DNA of 64,000 bases from Jeotgalibaca sp. MA1X17-3 (GCF_021513155.1 NZ_CP090983.1:620001-684000); one strand, 5' to 3'; shown: positions 42,855 to 52,736, counted from the first letter of the stretch. Numbers and translations are program-made. Notes: generated by a model from the letters alone, not told the origin.

Positions 42855-43625
42855 ATGGCTGCAAAAAAAGAACAAGCGACAGGCTCAAAAGTCCAATCCA
42901 TTGATCGGGCTGTCTTAGTATTGGAAACTCTCTCTGAATATAACAGCTTGAGTTTGCATGAATTAAGCGAAAAAGTAAAACTTCACAAAGCAACAACACA
43001 TCGAATCGTCAACTCATTAGTTGATAACGGATTCATCGAACAGATAGAGGAGACGAAGCAGTATCGAATCTCTCTAAGAATGTTTGAACTAGGAAATAAA
43101 AGAGTTCAAAATATTGATTTTTTAAATGTGGCAAAAAGTATTATTCGCCAATTATCTACAGATGTTAATCAAACCGTTCATCTCGTAATCGAAGATGATG
43201 ATGAAATTCTATACATTGATAAGTATGGAGATCAAACAGAGTCAAAAATGCGTTCAAAAATCGGTTTGAAAGCACCTTTGTATTGCACAGCAGTTGGGAA
43301 AGCAATTTTGTCAACTCGTTCTGAGGAAGAGATAAAAGTATATTGGGAAAAAATTGATGCTGAAGAAAAGACCACTAATACGATTACTAATTTTGAAGCA
43401 TTTGTTCCTGAGTTACAAAAAATTCGACAAAAAGGTTATGCGCTAGACAATGAAGAATTTGAATATGGTGTATTTTGTATTGGTTCAGTATTTTCTAGTT
43501 ATAAAGAAGAGGGCGCAGGTGCAATCAGTATTTCTTTAAATATTACAGAAAAAGAAAACAAAGAATATTATATTAAGAAGACTTTGGAGTGCTCCAAAAA
43601 AATCACTTCCTTATTAGGCGGATAA
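42855..43625 (+). CDS. IclR-family regulator of the hexuronate locus (KdgR-like)
   Basis: This 256-residue IclR protein has an N-terminal winged helix (residues about 15-80, LHELSEKVKLHKATTHRIVNSLVDNGFI) and an effector domain with APLYCTAVGKAILS. It lies directly before eda, with the operator/promoter region at 43642-43706 between. Related KdgR proteins repress hexuronate genes and respond to 2-keto-3-deoxygluconate or its phosphate. Its expression with the locus and its site near the eda promoter make local control likely. Confidence 0.87.
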   Translation: MAAKKEQATGSKVQSIDRAVLVLETLSEYNSLSLHELSEKVKLHKATTHRIVNSLVDNGFIEQIEETKQYRISLRMFELGNKRVQNIDFLNVAKSIIRQLSTDVNQTVHLVIEDDDEILYIDKYGDQTESKMRSKIGLKAPLYCTAVGKAILSTRSEEEIKVYWEKIDAEEKTTNTITNFEAFVPELQKIRQKGYALDNEEFEYGVFCIGSVFSSYKEEGAGAISISLNITEKENKEYYIKKTLECSKKITSLLGG

Positions 43626-43638
43626 AATAACGTTTTCA
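43625..43638 (-). promoter_or_regulatory. Candidate catabolite-response (cre) site
   Basis: On the minus strand TGAAAACGTTATTT fits the CcpA cre consensus with one mismatch. It lies just upstream of the eda promoter and so would allow glucose repression of the hexuronate operon. Confidence 0.45.
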
Positions 43639-43641
43639 ATA

Positions 43642-43661
43642 GAAACGATTGACTTCGTTTC
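43642..43661. promoter_or_regulatory. IclR/KdgR operator O1 overlapping the eda -35 box
   Basis: GAAACGA (43642-43648) and TCGTTTC (43655-43661) are perfect arms around 6 bp. The centre is the TTGACT -35 box, so binding would block RNA polymerase. The GAAAC...GTTTC form resembles known KdgR sites. Confidence 0.65.
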
Positions 43662-43677
43662 AATAAAAAATTATACT
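43649..43677 (+). promoter_or_regulatory. Promoter of the eda-uxaC-uxuA-uxuB operon
   Basis: TTGACT (43649-43654) and TATACT (43672-43677) are separated by 17 bp, 64 bp before the eda start. Confidence 0.8.
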
Positions 43678-43687
43678 TAAATCAGTA

Positions 43688-43706
43688 TATGATACAACGT
43701 TTCATA
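43688..43706. promoter_or_regulatory. Second operator-like repeat downstream of the eda promoter
   Basis: TATGA (43688-43692) and TCATA (43702-43706) flank a CGTTTC half-site shared with O1. It lies just past the expected start of transcription, a position suitable for a roadblock. Confidence 0.4.
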
Positions 43707-43740
43707 ATGTGATATGATAAAATGACTAGGAGGAATAAGG

Positions 43741-44388
43741 ATGAGTTTTAAAAGAGATGTTTTAAATCAATTACAAGAAAATTTCCTGTTTGCAGTAGTA
43801 CGTGGGAGTTCGCAAGAAGAAGGATATGAAATTTCAAAAGCTGCTTACAAAGGCGGTATTAAAAATATTGAGGTAACATTCTCAACACCAAATGCTGAAA
43901 AAGTAATGCGTCAATTAGCAGATGAGTTTGCTGATTCTGATATGGTTGTCGGTGCTGGAACGGTACTAGATGAAGTTGCAGCAAGAATTGCTATTCTAAA
44001 TGGTGCGAAATTTATTGTAAGTCCTTCTTTTAATGAAAAAATCGCTAAAATGTGTAACGTATATACGATTCCATACTTACCAGGTTGTGGAACCATTACC
44101 GAAGTACATATGGCGTTAGAATCAGGTTGTGAAGTAGTTAAACTTTTCCCAGGTGGATTATTAGGACCAAGCTTTATCAAAGATTTACACGGACCTATTC
44201 CATGGGTAGAAGCCATGCCTTCAGGCGGAGTCTCTTTGGATAATATGGAAACATGGATTGGAAATGGCGCTTGGGCAGTTGGCGTCGGTAGTGCGTTGAC
44301 GAAGAATATGAAAGATGATGGATATGATAGCGTAACATCGGCTGCAAAAGAATTTGCAGATAAGTTAGCAGGAATAAAAGCGAAGTAA
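43741..44388 (+). CDS. eda: KDPG (2-keto-3-deoxy-6-phosphogluconate) aldolase
   Basis: The 215-residue TIM-barrel aldolase has the Schiff-base Lys134 in EVVKLFPGGLLGP and Glu44 in IEVTFSTPNA, matching the E. coli enzyme in position. It cleaves KDPG to pyruvate and glyceraldehyde-3-phosphate, the last step of hexuronate breakdown. It is the first gene of the operon with uxaC, uxuA and the SDR-type uxuB. TAGGAGGA precedes the ATG. Confidence 0.92.
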   Translation: MSFKRDVLNQLQENFLFAVVRGSSQEEGYEISKAAYKGGIKNIEVTFSTPNAEKVMRQLADEFADSDMVVGAGTVLDEVAARIAILNGAKFIVSPSFNEKIAKMCNVYTIPYLPGCGTITEVHMALESGCEVVKLFPGGLLGPSFIKDLHGPIPWVEAMPSGGVSLDNMETWIGNGAWAVGVGSALTKNMKDDGYDSVTSAAKEFADKLAGIKAK

Positions 44389-44426
44389 TCCAACTATTTT
44401 ATGGGATTAGAAGGGAGTTTTTTTAG

Positions 44427-45839
44427 ATGTCTTTTATTCATCAAGATTTCATGCTTCAAACAGAAACAGCAAAACATTTGTACCATGATTTTGCCAAAGA
44501 TATGCCGATTTTTGATTACCATTGTCATTTATCTCCACAACAAATTGCAGAAGATTATGAATTTGAGAATGTTACTGAATTATGGCTAGGCGGAGATCAT
44601 TATAAATGGCGTGCAATGAGAGCGATGGGAATTGAAGAAAGGAAGATAACGGGTAAGGCATCACCTGAAGAAAAATTTGAAGCATGGGCCTACACGTGTG
44701 AAAATGCAGTTGGAAACCCTCTGTTCCATTGGTCAGCTTTAGAGTTGAAGAGATATTTTCATATTGATGAGATTCTTACGTCTAAAAATTGGAAGGTCAT
44801 TTATGATCAATGTAATGCCGTTATCAAAGAAGAAAAGTTGACAGCTCGTACGTTAATTAAAAATTCAAATGTAACTTTTATTTGCACAACGGATAATCCA
44901 ACCGATGATCTAGTTTGGCATGAAAAGATTGCAGCAGATAAAACCTTTGATGTGGTGGTTAGTCCTGGGTTCCGACCAGATGAAGCTTTTGCAATTCAAG
45001 ATGCTCCTAAATTCACAACCTTTCTGTCTAAAATGAAACAAGTAACCGGAAAGTCAGTAGATAGTTTTAAAGATCTAGTTGATGGATTAGAAGAACGTAT
45101 TCAATACTTTGCGGATCGTGGTTCAAACGTATCCGATCATGGATTATCAGAGATTCATTATGTAGAAGCATCTGACCAAGAAGTAGAAGACGTTTTCCAA
45201 AAAGCTAGTAAAGGTGAAATAGTCACAAAAGAAGACTATGCTAAGTTTCAAACAAAATTATTTGTAGAATTAGGTAAAATTTACCACGCAAAAAACTTTG
45301 TAATGCAACTACACTTTGGAGCTATTCGAAATAATAGTACGCGTATTTTTGAGAAGATTGGACCGGATGCAGGAGTGGACTCTATTCAAGATCAGTCTAA
45401 TGTCAGCTATGTACTGAATCACTTAATGGATGCAATGGACAAAGAAAATAAATTACCAAAATTTATCATGTATCCACTTGATCCAACTTATTTTGACTTA
45501 GCAGGTACGGCCGCAGCAAATTTCCAAAGTGCACCAGGAATCCGTAGTAAGGTTCAACTAGGAGCCGGTTGGTGGTTCAACGATACGAAGTATGGAATGT
45601 TGAAACAATTAAGATCTCTTTCAGAAGCTGGACTATTGATGAATTTTGTAGGTATGCTAACGGATTCTAGAAGCTTTATTTCTTATACACGTCATGAATA
45701 TTTCCGAAGAATTCTCTGTAACTTCATTGGTGATTTGGTGGAACAAGGAGAAATTCCTCAAGACGATGAACTGCTGGAACGATTAATTACTAATATTAGC
45801 TATGACAATGCAGTAGAGTACTTTGATTTTCAAAAATGA
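44427..45839 (+). CDS. uxaC: Glucuronate/galacturonate isomerase
   Basis: The 470-residue protein is full length for UxaC. The start MSFIHQDFMLQTETAKHLYHD leads to FDYHCHLSPQQIA with the metal-binding HxH, and WWFNDTKYGM and FVGMLTDSRSFISYTRHEYFRR lie near the C terminus. It turns D-glucuronate into D-fructuronate and D-galacturonate into D-tagaturonate. Only the fructuronate branch (uxuA, uxuB) is present in this window, so glucuronate or glucuronides are the likely main substrates. Confidence 0.94.
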   Translation: MSFIHQDFMLQTETAKHLYHDFAKDMPIFDYHCHLSPQQIAEDYEFENVTELWLGGDHYKWRAMRAMGIEERKITGKASPEEKFEAWAYTCENAVGNPLFHWSALELKRYFHIDEILTSKNWKVIYDQCNAVIKEEKLTARTLIKNSNVTFICTTDNPTDDLVWHEKIAADKTFDVVVSPGFRPDEAFAIQDAPKFTTFLSKMKQVTGKSVDSFKDLVDGLEERIQYFADRGSNVSDHGLSEIHYVEASDQEVEDVFQKASKGEIVTKEDYAKFQTKLFVELGKIYHAKNFVMQLHFGAIRNNSTRIFEKIGPDAGVDSIQDQSNVSYVLNHLMDAMDKENKLPKFIMYPLDPTYFDLAGTAAANFQSAPGIRSKVQLGAGWWFNDTKYGMLKQLRSLSEAGLLMNFVGMLTDSRSFISYTRHEYFRRILCNFIGDLVEQGEIPQDDELLERLITNISYDNAVEYFDFQK

Positions 45840-45884
45840 TTTCCAATTATTATAATAAAATATGAGATAAGGAAGTGTTTTTTT

Positions 45885-46925
45885 ATGGAAATGTCGTTTA
45901 GATGGTATGGACAAGATGATCCAGTAACATTAGCAAATATTCGTCAAATACCGAAAATGGAAGGAATTGTTACAGCAATTTATGATATACCTGTGGGACA
46001 ACCATGGCCTATGGAACGTATTGAGAAATTGAAAGCTGATGTAGAAGAGGCAGGTATGCGTATTTCTGTTATAGAATCCGTACCGGTTCATGAAGATATC
46101 AAATTAGGAAAACCTACTCGTGATAAATACATTGCTGCTTACAAAGAAACAATCCGTAACCTTGGAAAAGCTGGAGTTCCAGTAATTTGTTATAACTTCA
46201 TGCCTATTTTTGACTGGACTCGTAGTGATTTACATTATGAACTTCCAGATGGATCAAATGCATTGATTTTTGATGAAGAAGAAGTTAATAAAATGGATCC
46301 ACGTAAACTTTCCTTGCCAGGTTGGGATGAAAGTTACACACCAGAAAGTATCAATGCGATGATGGATGAGTATAAAGAAGTAGATACGGAGAAACTCTGG
46401 GAAAACTTGGAATACTTTATTAAAGAAATCATGCCTGTTGCAGAAGAAGCAGGAGTGAAAATGGCTATTCACCCAGATGATCCTCCATATAGCATCTTTG
46501 GTTTGCCTCGTATTATTACTGGTGGTGAAGCATTGAATCGTTTTATTAAGTTATACGATAGTGAATATAATGGAGTAACTCTTTGTGTTGGTTCATTTGC
46601 ATCTGATCCAAAAAATGATGCAGTAGCTATTTTGAAAGATATGCTTTCAAAAAACCGTGTAAACTTTATGCATGCTCGTAATGTGAAACTAGTTGGCGGA
46701 AAATCTTTTGAAGAATCTGCTCATCTTTCTGAAATGGGTTCGATTGATATGTATGAAGTAGTAAAAGCTTGTGTGGATGCTGGGTATGAAGGGCCGATTC
46801 GTCCAGACCATGGTCGAATGATTTGGGGAGAAACTGGTAAACCAGGTTATGGCTTATATGATCGTGCGTTGGGAGCAACTTACTTGAACGGCCTGGAAGA
46901 AGCTTGTAAAAAAGCTAATAAATAA
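45885..46925 (+). CDS. uxuA: Mannonate dehydratase
   Basis: The 346-residue TIM-barrel enzyme matches UxuA: start MEMSFRWYGQDDPVTLANIRQIP, the motif PVICYNFMPIFDWTRSDL, the metal site MAIHPDDPPYSIFGLPRI, and RPDHGRMIWGE near the C terminus. It removes water from D-mannonate to give 2-keto-3-deoxygluconate. The gene lies 45 bp after uxaC and 21 bp before the SDR reductase. Confidence 0.95.
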   Translation: MEMSFRWYGQDDPVTLANIRQIPKMEGIVTAIYDIPVGQPWPMERIEKLKADVEEAGMRISVIESVPVHEDIKLGKPTRDKYIAAYKETIRNLGKAGVPVICYNFMPIFDWTRSDLHYELPDGSNALIFDEEEVNKMDPRKLSLPGWDESYTPESINAMMDEYKEVDTEKLWENLEYFIKEIMPVAEEAGVKMAIHPDDPPYSIFGLPRIITGGEALNRFIKLYDSEYNGVTLCVGSFASDPKNDAVAILKDMLSKNRVNFMHARNVKLVGGKSFEESAHLSEMGSIDMYEVVKACVDAGYEGPIRPDHGRMIWGETGKPGYGLYDRALGATYLNGLEEACKKANK

Positions 46926-46946
46926 TGAAATGGAAAGAAGGTATCT

Positions 46947-47795
46947 ATGATGGTAAGTCCATTTGTTCATGATTTTACTGATAAAGTAGTAGTGGTTACG
47001 GGTGCAGGAGGAATTCTTTGTTCTTTCTTTGCAAAAGAATTCGCGCGTGCAGGTGCTAAAGTAGCATTGCTAGACCTTAATGAAGAAGCCGCACAAGGAT
47101 ATGCTGACGAAATTGTTGAAGCAGGCGGAATAGCAAAAGCTTATAAAGCAAACGTTCTTGAAAAAGAAAGTCTTCAATCTGCAAAAGAAAAGGTTGTCGC
47201 AGACTTAGGAGCGGTTGATATCTTGGTAAATGGTGCGGGTGGAAATAATCCTCGTGCAACCACAGATAATGAGTATCATGAAACTGATTTGCCAGAAGAA
47301 ACAAAATCGTTTTTTGATCTAGAACAAAGTGGAATTGAATTTGTATTCAACTTAAACTTCTTAGGAACCGTGTTACCAACACAAGTTTTCGCTGAAGATA
47401 TGGTAGGACGTGCTGGAGCAAATATCATTAATATTTCTAGTATGAATGGTTTTACACCATTAACTAAAATTGTTGCCTACTCAGGAGCAAAAGCAGCTAT
47501 TTCCAACTTAACAGAGTGGTTAGCCGTTCACTTCTCTCACGTTGGAATTCGTGTAAATGCAATTGCACCAGGATTCTTAGTTTCTAAACAAAACGAGAAA
47601 TTATTATTCCATGAAGATGGAAGTCCAACTGAACGAGCAGGTAAAATTTTAAATGGAACTCCAATGGGACGTTTCGGTGAACCAAACGAATTAATTGGTG
47701 GACTGTTATTCTTAGCTGATGAACAAGCATCGAGCTTTGTTAACGGAGTTGTTCTCCCAATTGATGGTGGGTATAACGCTTATTCTGGAGTTTAA
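46947..47795 (+). CDS. uxuB: D-fructuronate reductase, SDR type
   Basis: This 282-residue short-chain dehydrogenase has the NAD(H) motif TGAGGILCSFFA, catalytic Ser in NISSMNG and YSGAK (Tyr-x-x-x-Lys). Placed after uxaC and uxuA, it most likely reduces D-fructuronate to D-mannonate, as the SDR-type UxuB of B. subtilis does; the unrelated long-chain E. coli UxuB is not seen. Two adjacent ATGs exist, and the second (46950) has slightly better spacing from AAGAAGGT. Confidence 0.87.
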   Translation: MMVSPFVHDFTDKVVVVTGAGGILCSFFAKEFARAGAKVALLDLNEEAAQGYADEIVEAGGIAKAYKANVLEKESLQSAKEKVVADLGAVDILVNGAGGNNPRATTDNEYHETDLPEETKSFFDLEQSGIEFVFNLNFLGTVLPTQVFAEDMVGRAGANIINISSMNGFTPLTKIVAYSGAKAAISNLTEWLAVHFSHVGIRVNAIAPGFLVSKQNEKLLFHEDGSPTERAGKILNGTPMGRFGEPNELIGGLLFLADEQASSFVNGVVLPIDGGYNAYSGV

Positions 47796-47839
47796 TCCTG
47801 ATTAGGTAACTTAAAAAATATAAGTAGATAAATAAAAAG

Positions 47840-47894
47840 GAAAGGGACAAAGGAAATTACTTCGCAGAAGAGTTTCGTTCGTCTCTTTTTATTT
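47840..47894 (+). terminator. Terminator of the hexuronate operon
   Basis: AGGGAC pairs with GTCTCT, with inner GAAA..CTTC/GAAG..TTTC pairing and T-rich tail. It separates the uxu genes from the HAD-GH3 genes that follow. Confidence 0.6.
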
Positions 47895-47929
47895 TATCTA
47901 GTTTTTTATCATGATGGGGAGGAATCATT

Positions 47930-48766
47930 ATGACAACAAAGAAGCCTGAATATTTTAAAAAGAAAAATAATTTTATTGTTGGAGTAGACTCTGACGGTTG
48001 TGCGATGGATACAATGGATATCAAACATGAACGCTTCTTTGGTCCTATATCTGCAGATGTATTTAATGTAAAAGATCGCGAAGTATATTTAGAAGACTGG
48101 AATAAAATCAATCTTTTTTCTAATACACGTGGAATCAATCGCTTTAAAGCATTGGTAATGGCTTTACAGAATGCTCAAGGACGTGGGGAAAACATAGGAG
48201 ATATTTCAGCACTTAGAAATTGGACCGATACAGCAAGCTCCTTATCTAACGGTTCATTAGAGTTATTAATTCAAGAAGCTCCTAGCTCCGATTTAGTAAA
48301 AACTTTTGATTGGAGCAAACAAGTCAATCATGGAATTGAAACAGAATTAGCTGGTGAAGATAATCCGTTTACAGGTGTAAAAGAAAGTTTAGAGTATATT
48401 GCGAGACTGACTGATCTTGCTATTATTAGTTCCGCAAACAGTGAAGCTATTAATAGTGAATGGAATCGTCATGAGTTGATGCCTTTAGTAGATGTTACAT
48501 ACGGTCAAGAAACAGGAAGTAAGGCGGAAGCAATTTCCGACTTAATTAAAAAAGGATACGATCGTGATTGCATCTTAATGGTTGGAGATGCACCTGGTGA
48601 TGAGATAGCTGCTGAAGTAAACGATGTTTTATATTATCCTATTTTATTCGGAAAAGAAGAAGAATGTTGGAAACGACTCCGCGATGAGGCTATGTCAAAG
48701 TTTATGAGTGGTGAGTATAGAGGAGAATATCAAAATCATTTAAAAAAGAATTTCATGACTTGTTGA
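47930..48766 (+). CDS. HAD-family hydrolase
   Basis: This 278-residue haloacid-dehalogenase-fold protein has motif I VDSDGCAMD (Asp20 nucleophile, Asp22) and motif III/IV LMVGDAPGDEIAA. A large cap lies between them. It would act as a phosphatase on an unknown phosphorylated sugar or related metabolite. It sits between the uxu operon and the GH3 gene (28 bp away) and so probably belongs to the second sugar module. Confidence 0.8.
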   Translation: MTTKKPEYFKKKNNFIVGVDSDGCAMDTMDIKHERFFGPISADVFNVKDREVYLEDWNKINLFSNTRGINRFKALVMALQNAQGRGENIGDISALRNWTDTASSLSNGSLELLIQEAPSSDLVKTFDWSKQVNHGIETELAGEDNPFTGVKESLEYIARLTDLAIISSANSEAINSEWNRHELMPLVDVTYGQETGSKAEAISDLIKKGYDRDCILMVGDAPGDEIAAEVNDVLYYPILFGKEEECWKRLRDEAMSKFMSGEYRGEYQNHLKKNFMTC

Positions 48767-48794
48767 GTCAGTACGAATAATAAGGAGGATTTTT

Positions 48795-50514
48795 ATGGCT
48801 AAAATAGTAGAGTTAAAAAGAAAACCATATTATTTAGATGAAGAACAAATTAATTGGGTAGAAGAAACGATTAACGATATGACTGATGAAGAAAAAGTAG
48901 GGCAATTATTTACTAATTTGTTTTTTATGGGTAATGATGAATATAGCGGAAATGAAATTTCAAATAAAGAAATCTTAGATACTTATCATATTGGTGGCGC
49001 ACGTTATATGAATGGAACACCTGAGCAAGTCCAAGAATTAATCAACGAGTTGCAACAAAATACTAAAATTCCTTTGTTAGTAGCTGCAAATTGTGATTCT
49101 GGTGGAGATGGCGCTGCTACTGGTGGAACATATATTGCTTCTGGTGCGCAAGCAGAAGCTGCTAAGGATCCTAATGTAGCGTATAATGCTGGCTATGTAT
49201 CAGGTGTAGAAGAAACTGCTCTAGGAGTAAATACCAATTTTGATCCATGTGTTGATATCTTAAAAAATTGGAGAAATACTATCGTAAATACACGTGCATA
49301 TGGTACAAATGCAGATAATGTTATTAAATATACAAATGCATATTTAGAAGGTTTGAATAAGAGTGAGGTCATCAAATGTATCAAACATTGGCCTGGCGAT
49401 GGAACTGAAGAACGTGATCAACACTTGGTTTTAGGTGTGAACGAATTATCTGTTGACGAATGGGAAGACTCATTCGGACGTGTATACCGTAATCATATCG
49501 ATAATGGTGTTGAAATGATTATGTCAGGTCATATCGCATTGCCTGAATACCAAAAAAATTAAATCCTGAATTACATGATAAAGATATCTTGCCAGCAACT
49601 TTAGCACCTGAACTAATTAATGGGCTATTAAAAACAGATTTTGATTTTAACGGAATGGTAATAACAGATGCATCACATATGTTAGGAATGACATCTGCTA
49701 TGCGTAGAGAAGATTATGTACCGCGAGCAATCGCTGCTGGCTGTGACATGTTCTTGTTCTTTAATGATATGGAAGAAGATTATGGATTTATGATGAATGG
49801 CTATAAAAATGGTGTAATAACAGAAGAACGAATGATGGATGCATTACGTCGTATTCTAGGCTTGAAAGCAAAATTGAATTTACACAAAAAACAAGTAGAA
49901 GGTACATTAATAAAAGATACTAAAGACTTAGAAGTAATCGGTTGTGAAGAGCATCTGAAAATGCGTGCTGATGCTGCTGATAAAGGAATTACTTTAGTAA
50001 AAGATACTCAAAATAATTTACCCATTAGTCCAGAAACACATAAACGGATTCGTTTATACATGTTGGAGGGGAAAAAGGAGGAATTTACGAAGGGGCTACT
50101 GACGTAGCGAAGACAATTACAGAAGAGTTAACTAGTCGTGGGTATGAAGTGACCTTAAATAATGGTTCTACTCGTTTGAAAGGTAAAACGTTAGAATATC
50201 GTGAAAATATTGATTTAGCATTAGAAGTAGCTGATATTATTGGGTATGGTGCACAAAATAATTACCGAATTCAATGGAGTACTGCCATGTCTAATGAAGT
50301 TCCGTGGTTTGTTTATGAAGTACCTACAATATTTGTATCTTTAAATTTTACAACTCATTTGCATGATGCAACTATGGTAAAAACATTTGTCAATGCATAT
50401 AATGACAATGAAGAAAATATTAAACAAGTAATCGATAAACTAGAAGGAAAATCAAAGTTTAAAGGGACACCAAATGAAAATGTTTGGGCTAATAAATGGC
50501 AAGCAAAACTTTAA
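48795..50514 (+). pseudogene. Glycoside hydrolase family 3, frame broken twice
   Basis: Three consecutive frames (to 49562, to 50107, to 50514) together encode a GH3 protein of about 573 residues. Adding one A to the A7 run 49552-49558 restores YQKKLNPELHDKD. One base in the G4-A5 run 50068-50076 restores LEGEKGGIYEGATDVAKT (or EGKKGG). The motif KCIKHWPGDGTEERDQH is the GH3 conserved Lys-His site, and the nucleophile is probably the Asp in GMVITDASHM. It likely cleaves a beta-linked glycoside or N-acetylhexosaminide inside the cell, as no signal peptide is seen. Two deletions in homopolymers suggest sequence errors. Confidence 0.8.
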
Positions 50515-50624
50515 AATAAAAAAACTAAATAATATTTATGGTTTAATGTGAAAATTTGAATATACCGATACATAAAAAAGCACTTTCAGTCAATAAATTC
50601 TTTTGATTTCAACAGGAGGAGACA

Positions 50625-51533
50625 ATGAAGAAAGAAGAAAATAGTATTATAATGAAAGGGCATACAATTCCAGAGGAAGGGTTTGCATATGCACCAAATT
50701 TTATAGCGAACTCTTTTAGAAGAGGAGGAGATGAACTTTTTGAATTACATGCACATTCTCAATTCGAAATTTATATATTTCATCAAGGAAATGCACACTA
50801 CTTAATTGATAGCCAAATCTATATGTTGGAACCAGGTACTATTATACTATTAGATGGTTCTGAATTACATAAAGTAAAAATAAGAGACGAACCAGATAAT
50901 TACTTAAGAAGTACGATTCATTTTTCTTTTGAATGGTTAGCCCCACTTATAAATGGAGCTCAAGCAAAATTTTTATTAGAGTCTTTTAAAAAGTTTCGTC
51001 ATCGGATTTTCACTATTTCTAGTCAAAAAAAAATGTTAGAGATCACAGAACTTATTGAAAAATTAGAACAATTAGCAACAGGAGAACCAGAAGATCGTAA
51101 GGAATCAGAGATACAAATAACTCTAGCTTACTTATTACTTCAACTATTTAATGCAAGTAAAGAAGATATAGTGTTTCTGCACGAAGAAAAAAGCGAAAAA
51201 ACGCAATATGCACAGCAAATTGCTGCGTTTCTTCAACAAAATTTTCATAAAAAAATTAAACTAAAGCATCTTTCTAAAGAATTAAATTTGAGTACATCAT
51301 ATATGTCCCATCTTTTTAAAGAAGAGACAGGATATACTGTGATGCAATACCTAATGAACTATCGATTAATTCAGGCAAAAACAATATTAGAAGTTTCTTA
51401 TAATTCTAAAACAATAAAAGAATGTGCCCATGAATGTGGTTTTGAAAGTGATGCTCATTTTAATCGTTTTTTCAAAGCACATGTAGGAATGTCTCCCGAT
51501 AAATTCAGAAAAAAGATATCTAAAGAGAGGTAG
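50625..51533 (+). CDS. AraC-family transcriptional regulator
   Basis: The 302-residue protein has an N-terminal cupin sensor (residues about 20-110, with HAHSQFEIYIFHQGNAHYLI) and a C-terminal double helix-turn-helix (about 195-295, ending ECGFESDAHFNRFFKAHVGMSPDKFRK). It begins a plus-strand run of oxidoreductase and transporter genes and probably activates them in response to their sugar. AACAGGAGGAGA precedes the start. Confidence 0.88.
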   Translation: MKKEENSIIMKGHTIPEEGFAYAPNFIANSFRRGGDELFELHAHSQFEIYIFHQGNAHYLIDSQIYMLEPGTIILLDGSELHKVKIRDEPDNYLRSTIHFSFEWLAPLINGAQAKFLLESFKKFRHRIFTISSQKKMLEITELIEKLEQLATGEPEDRKESEIQITLAYLLLQLFNASKEDIVFLHEEKSEKTQYAQQIAAFLQQNFHKKIKLKHLSKELNLSTSYMSHLFKEETGYTVMQYLMNYRLIQAKTILEVSYNSKTIKECAHECGFESDAHFNRFFKAHVGMSPDKFRKKISKER

Positions 51534-51541
51534 GAATATAT

Positions 51542-52711
51542 ATGAGTAAAAAAGTAAGATTAGGAATTATTGGTTTTGGTACGCAAGGAAGTATGTACGC
51601 AAATTTTATCGAAAATGGGATGGTACCCAATATGGAAATCGGTGCTATCTGTGATATTGATCTAGCTAAGAGAGAGGAAGCTCATGTGGCATATCCATCC
51701 ATTCCCTTCTACAAAAATTACATAGAAATGCTTAAAAGTGAAAATGTAGACGCTATCATCACTGCTGTTCCTCATTATCTACACCCAGAAATGGGAATAG
51801 AAGCATTGAAGAGAGATATTCATGCTTTGGTTGAAAAACCTGCTGGTGTATATACAAAACAAGTAAAAGAACTAAATGAATTTGCTGCTTCCAAACCAAA
51901 TCTAACTTTTGCTATTATGTTTAACCAAAGAAACAATCCTTTATATAAAAGGTTAAAAGAAATTGTTGAAAGTGGTGAAATTGGTAAGATTCGTCGTACA
52001 AATTGGATTATCACTACTTGGTGGAGACCACAACCTTACTATGATCAAAGTGAATGGAGAGCTACTTGGGGAGGCGAAGGTGGAGGGGTTTTAGTTAACC
52101 AGGCTCCACATCAATTGGATCTATGGCAATGGATTTGTGGCATTCCTGAAACAGTTTACGCTAAAGTATCCTATGGATTTAAAAGAGATATAGTCGTAGA
52201 AGATGAAGTCACAGCGATTGTTGATTATGGAGATGGAGCTACTGGGACCTTTGTCACAGCTACACATGATTTGGTTGGCACAGATCGTTTCGAAATTCTA
52301 GCGGATCAAGGAAAGATCGTTGTTGAAAATAGTCAAACCGCAGTTGTTACGCGTTTGAAAAAACCTGAGCAAGAAATTAGTGAAACAATTGGGATGGATG
52401 GAGTCAAAAAATTATTTATGGGGCAATTAGATGTTAATGATTTATACGAACAAGAAACAATAGAATTTGACAGTGTTTGGGGAGAGCAACATGCTGGTGT
52501 ACTCGTGAATTTTGCAGCCAACATCTTAGATGGAACACCCTTAATCGCTCCAGGTTCTGACGGTATTAATGGTGTCCGTTTAGCTAATGCGATTCACTTA
52601 TCCAGTTGGACAAAAAAAGAAGTGAATTTAAAAGATTTGGATGAAGATTTATATTTGGAGAAATTAAACGAGCGAATTAAAGAAGAGGGGAAATTTGAAA
52701 CACGAAATTAA
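51542..52711 (+). CDS. Gfo/Idh/MocA-family oxidoreductase (1)
   Basis: This 389-residue NAD(P)-dependent dehydrogenase has the Rossmann motif GIIGFGTQGSMYA and the family's HALVEKPAGVY segment, with a C-terminal alpha/beta domain with WWRPQPYYDQSEWRATWGGEGGGVLVNQAPHQLD (only part cited) containing the conserved His. Relatives oxidise inositols or sugars, or 3-hydroxyls of glycosides. It lies 8 bp after the AraC gene and next to another enzyme of the same family. Confidence 0.87.
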   Translation: MSKKVRLGIIGFGTQGSMYANFIENGMVPNMEIGAICDIDLAKREEAHVAYPSIPFYKNYIEMLKSENVDAIITAVPHYLHPEMGIEALKRDIHALVEKPAGVYTKQVKELNEFAASKPNLTFAIMFNQRNNPLYKRLKEIVESGEIGKIRRTNWIITTWWRPQPYYDQSEWRATWGGEGGGVLVNQAPHQLDLWQWICGIPETVYAKVSYGFKRDIVVEDEVTAIVDYGDGATGTFVTATHDLVGTDRFEILADQGKIVVENSQTAVVTRLKKPEQEISETIGMDGVKKLFMGQLDVNDLYEQETIEFDSVWGEQHAGVLVNFAANILDGTPLIAPGSDGINGVRLANAIHLSSWTKKEVNLKDLDEDLYLEKLNERIKEEGKFETRN

Positions 52712-52736
52712 TAGAGGCAGAGAAGGTATAGAGGAA

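Noticed and set aside
43911..44393. 160-codon open frame on the minus strand opposite eda
   Set aside because: It lies fully inside the well-supported eda gene, has no ribosome site, and its codon use mirrors the plus-strand gene; it is a shadow.
48795..50514. Three separate small genes
   Set aside because: The three frames follow each other along one GH3 protein and join after adding two single bases, so they are one gene.
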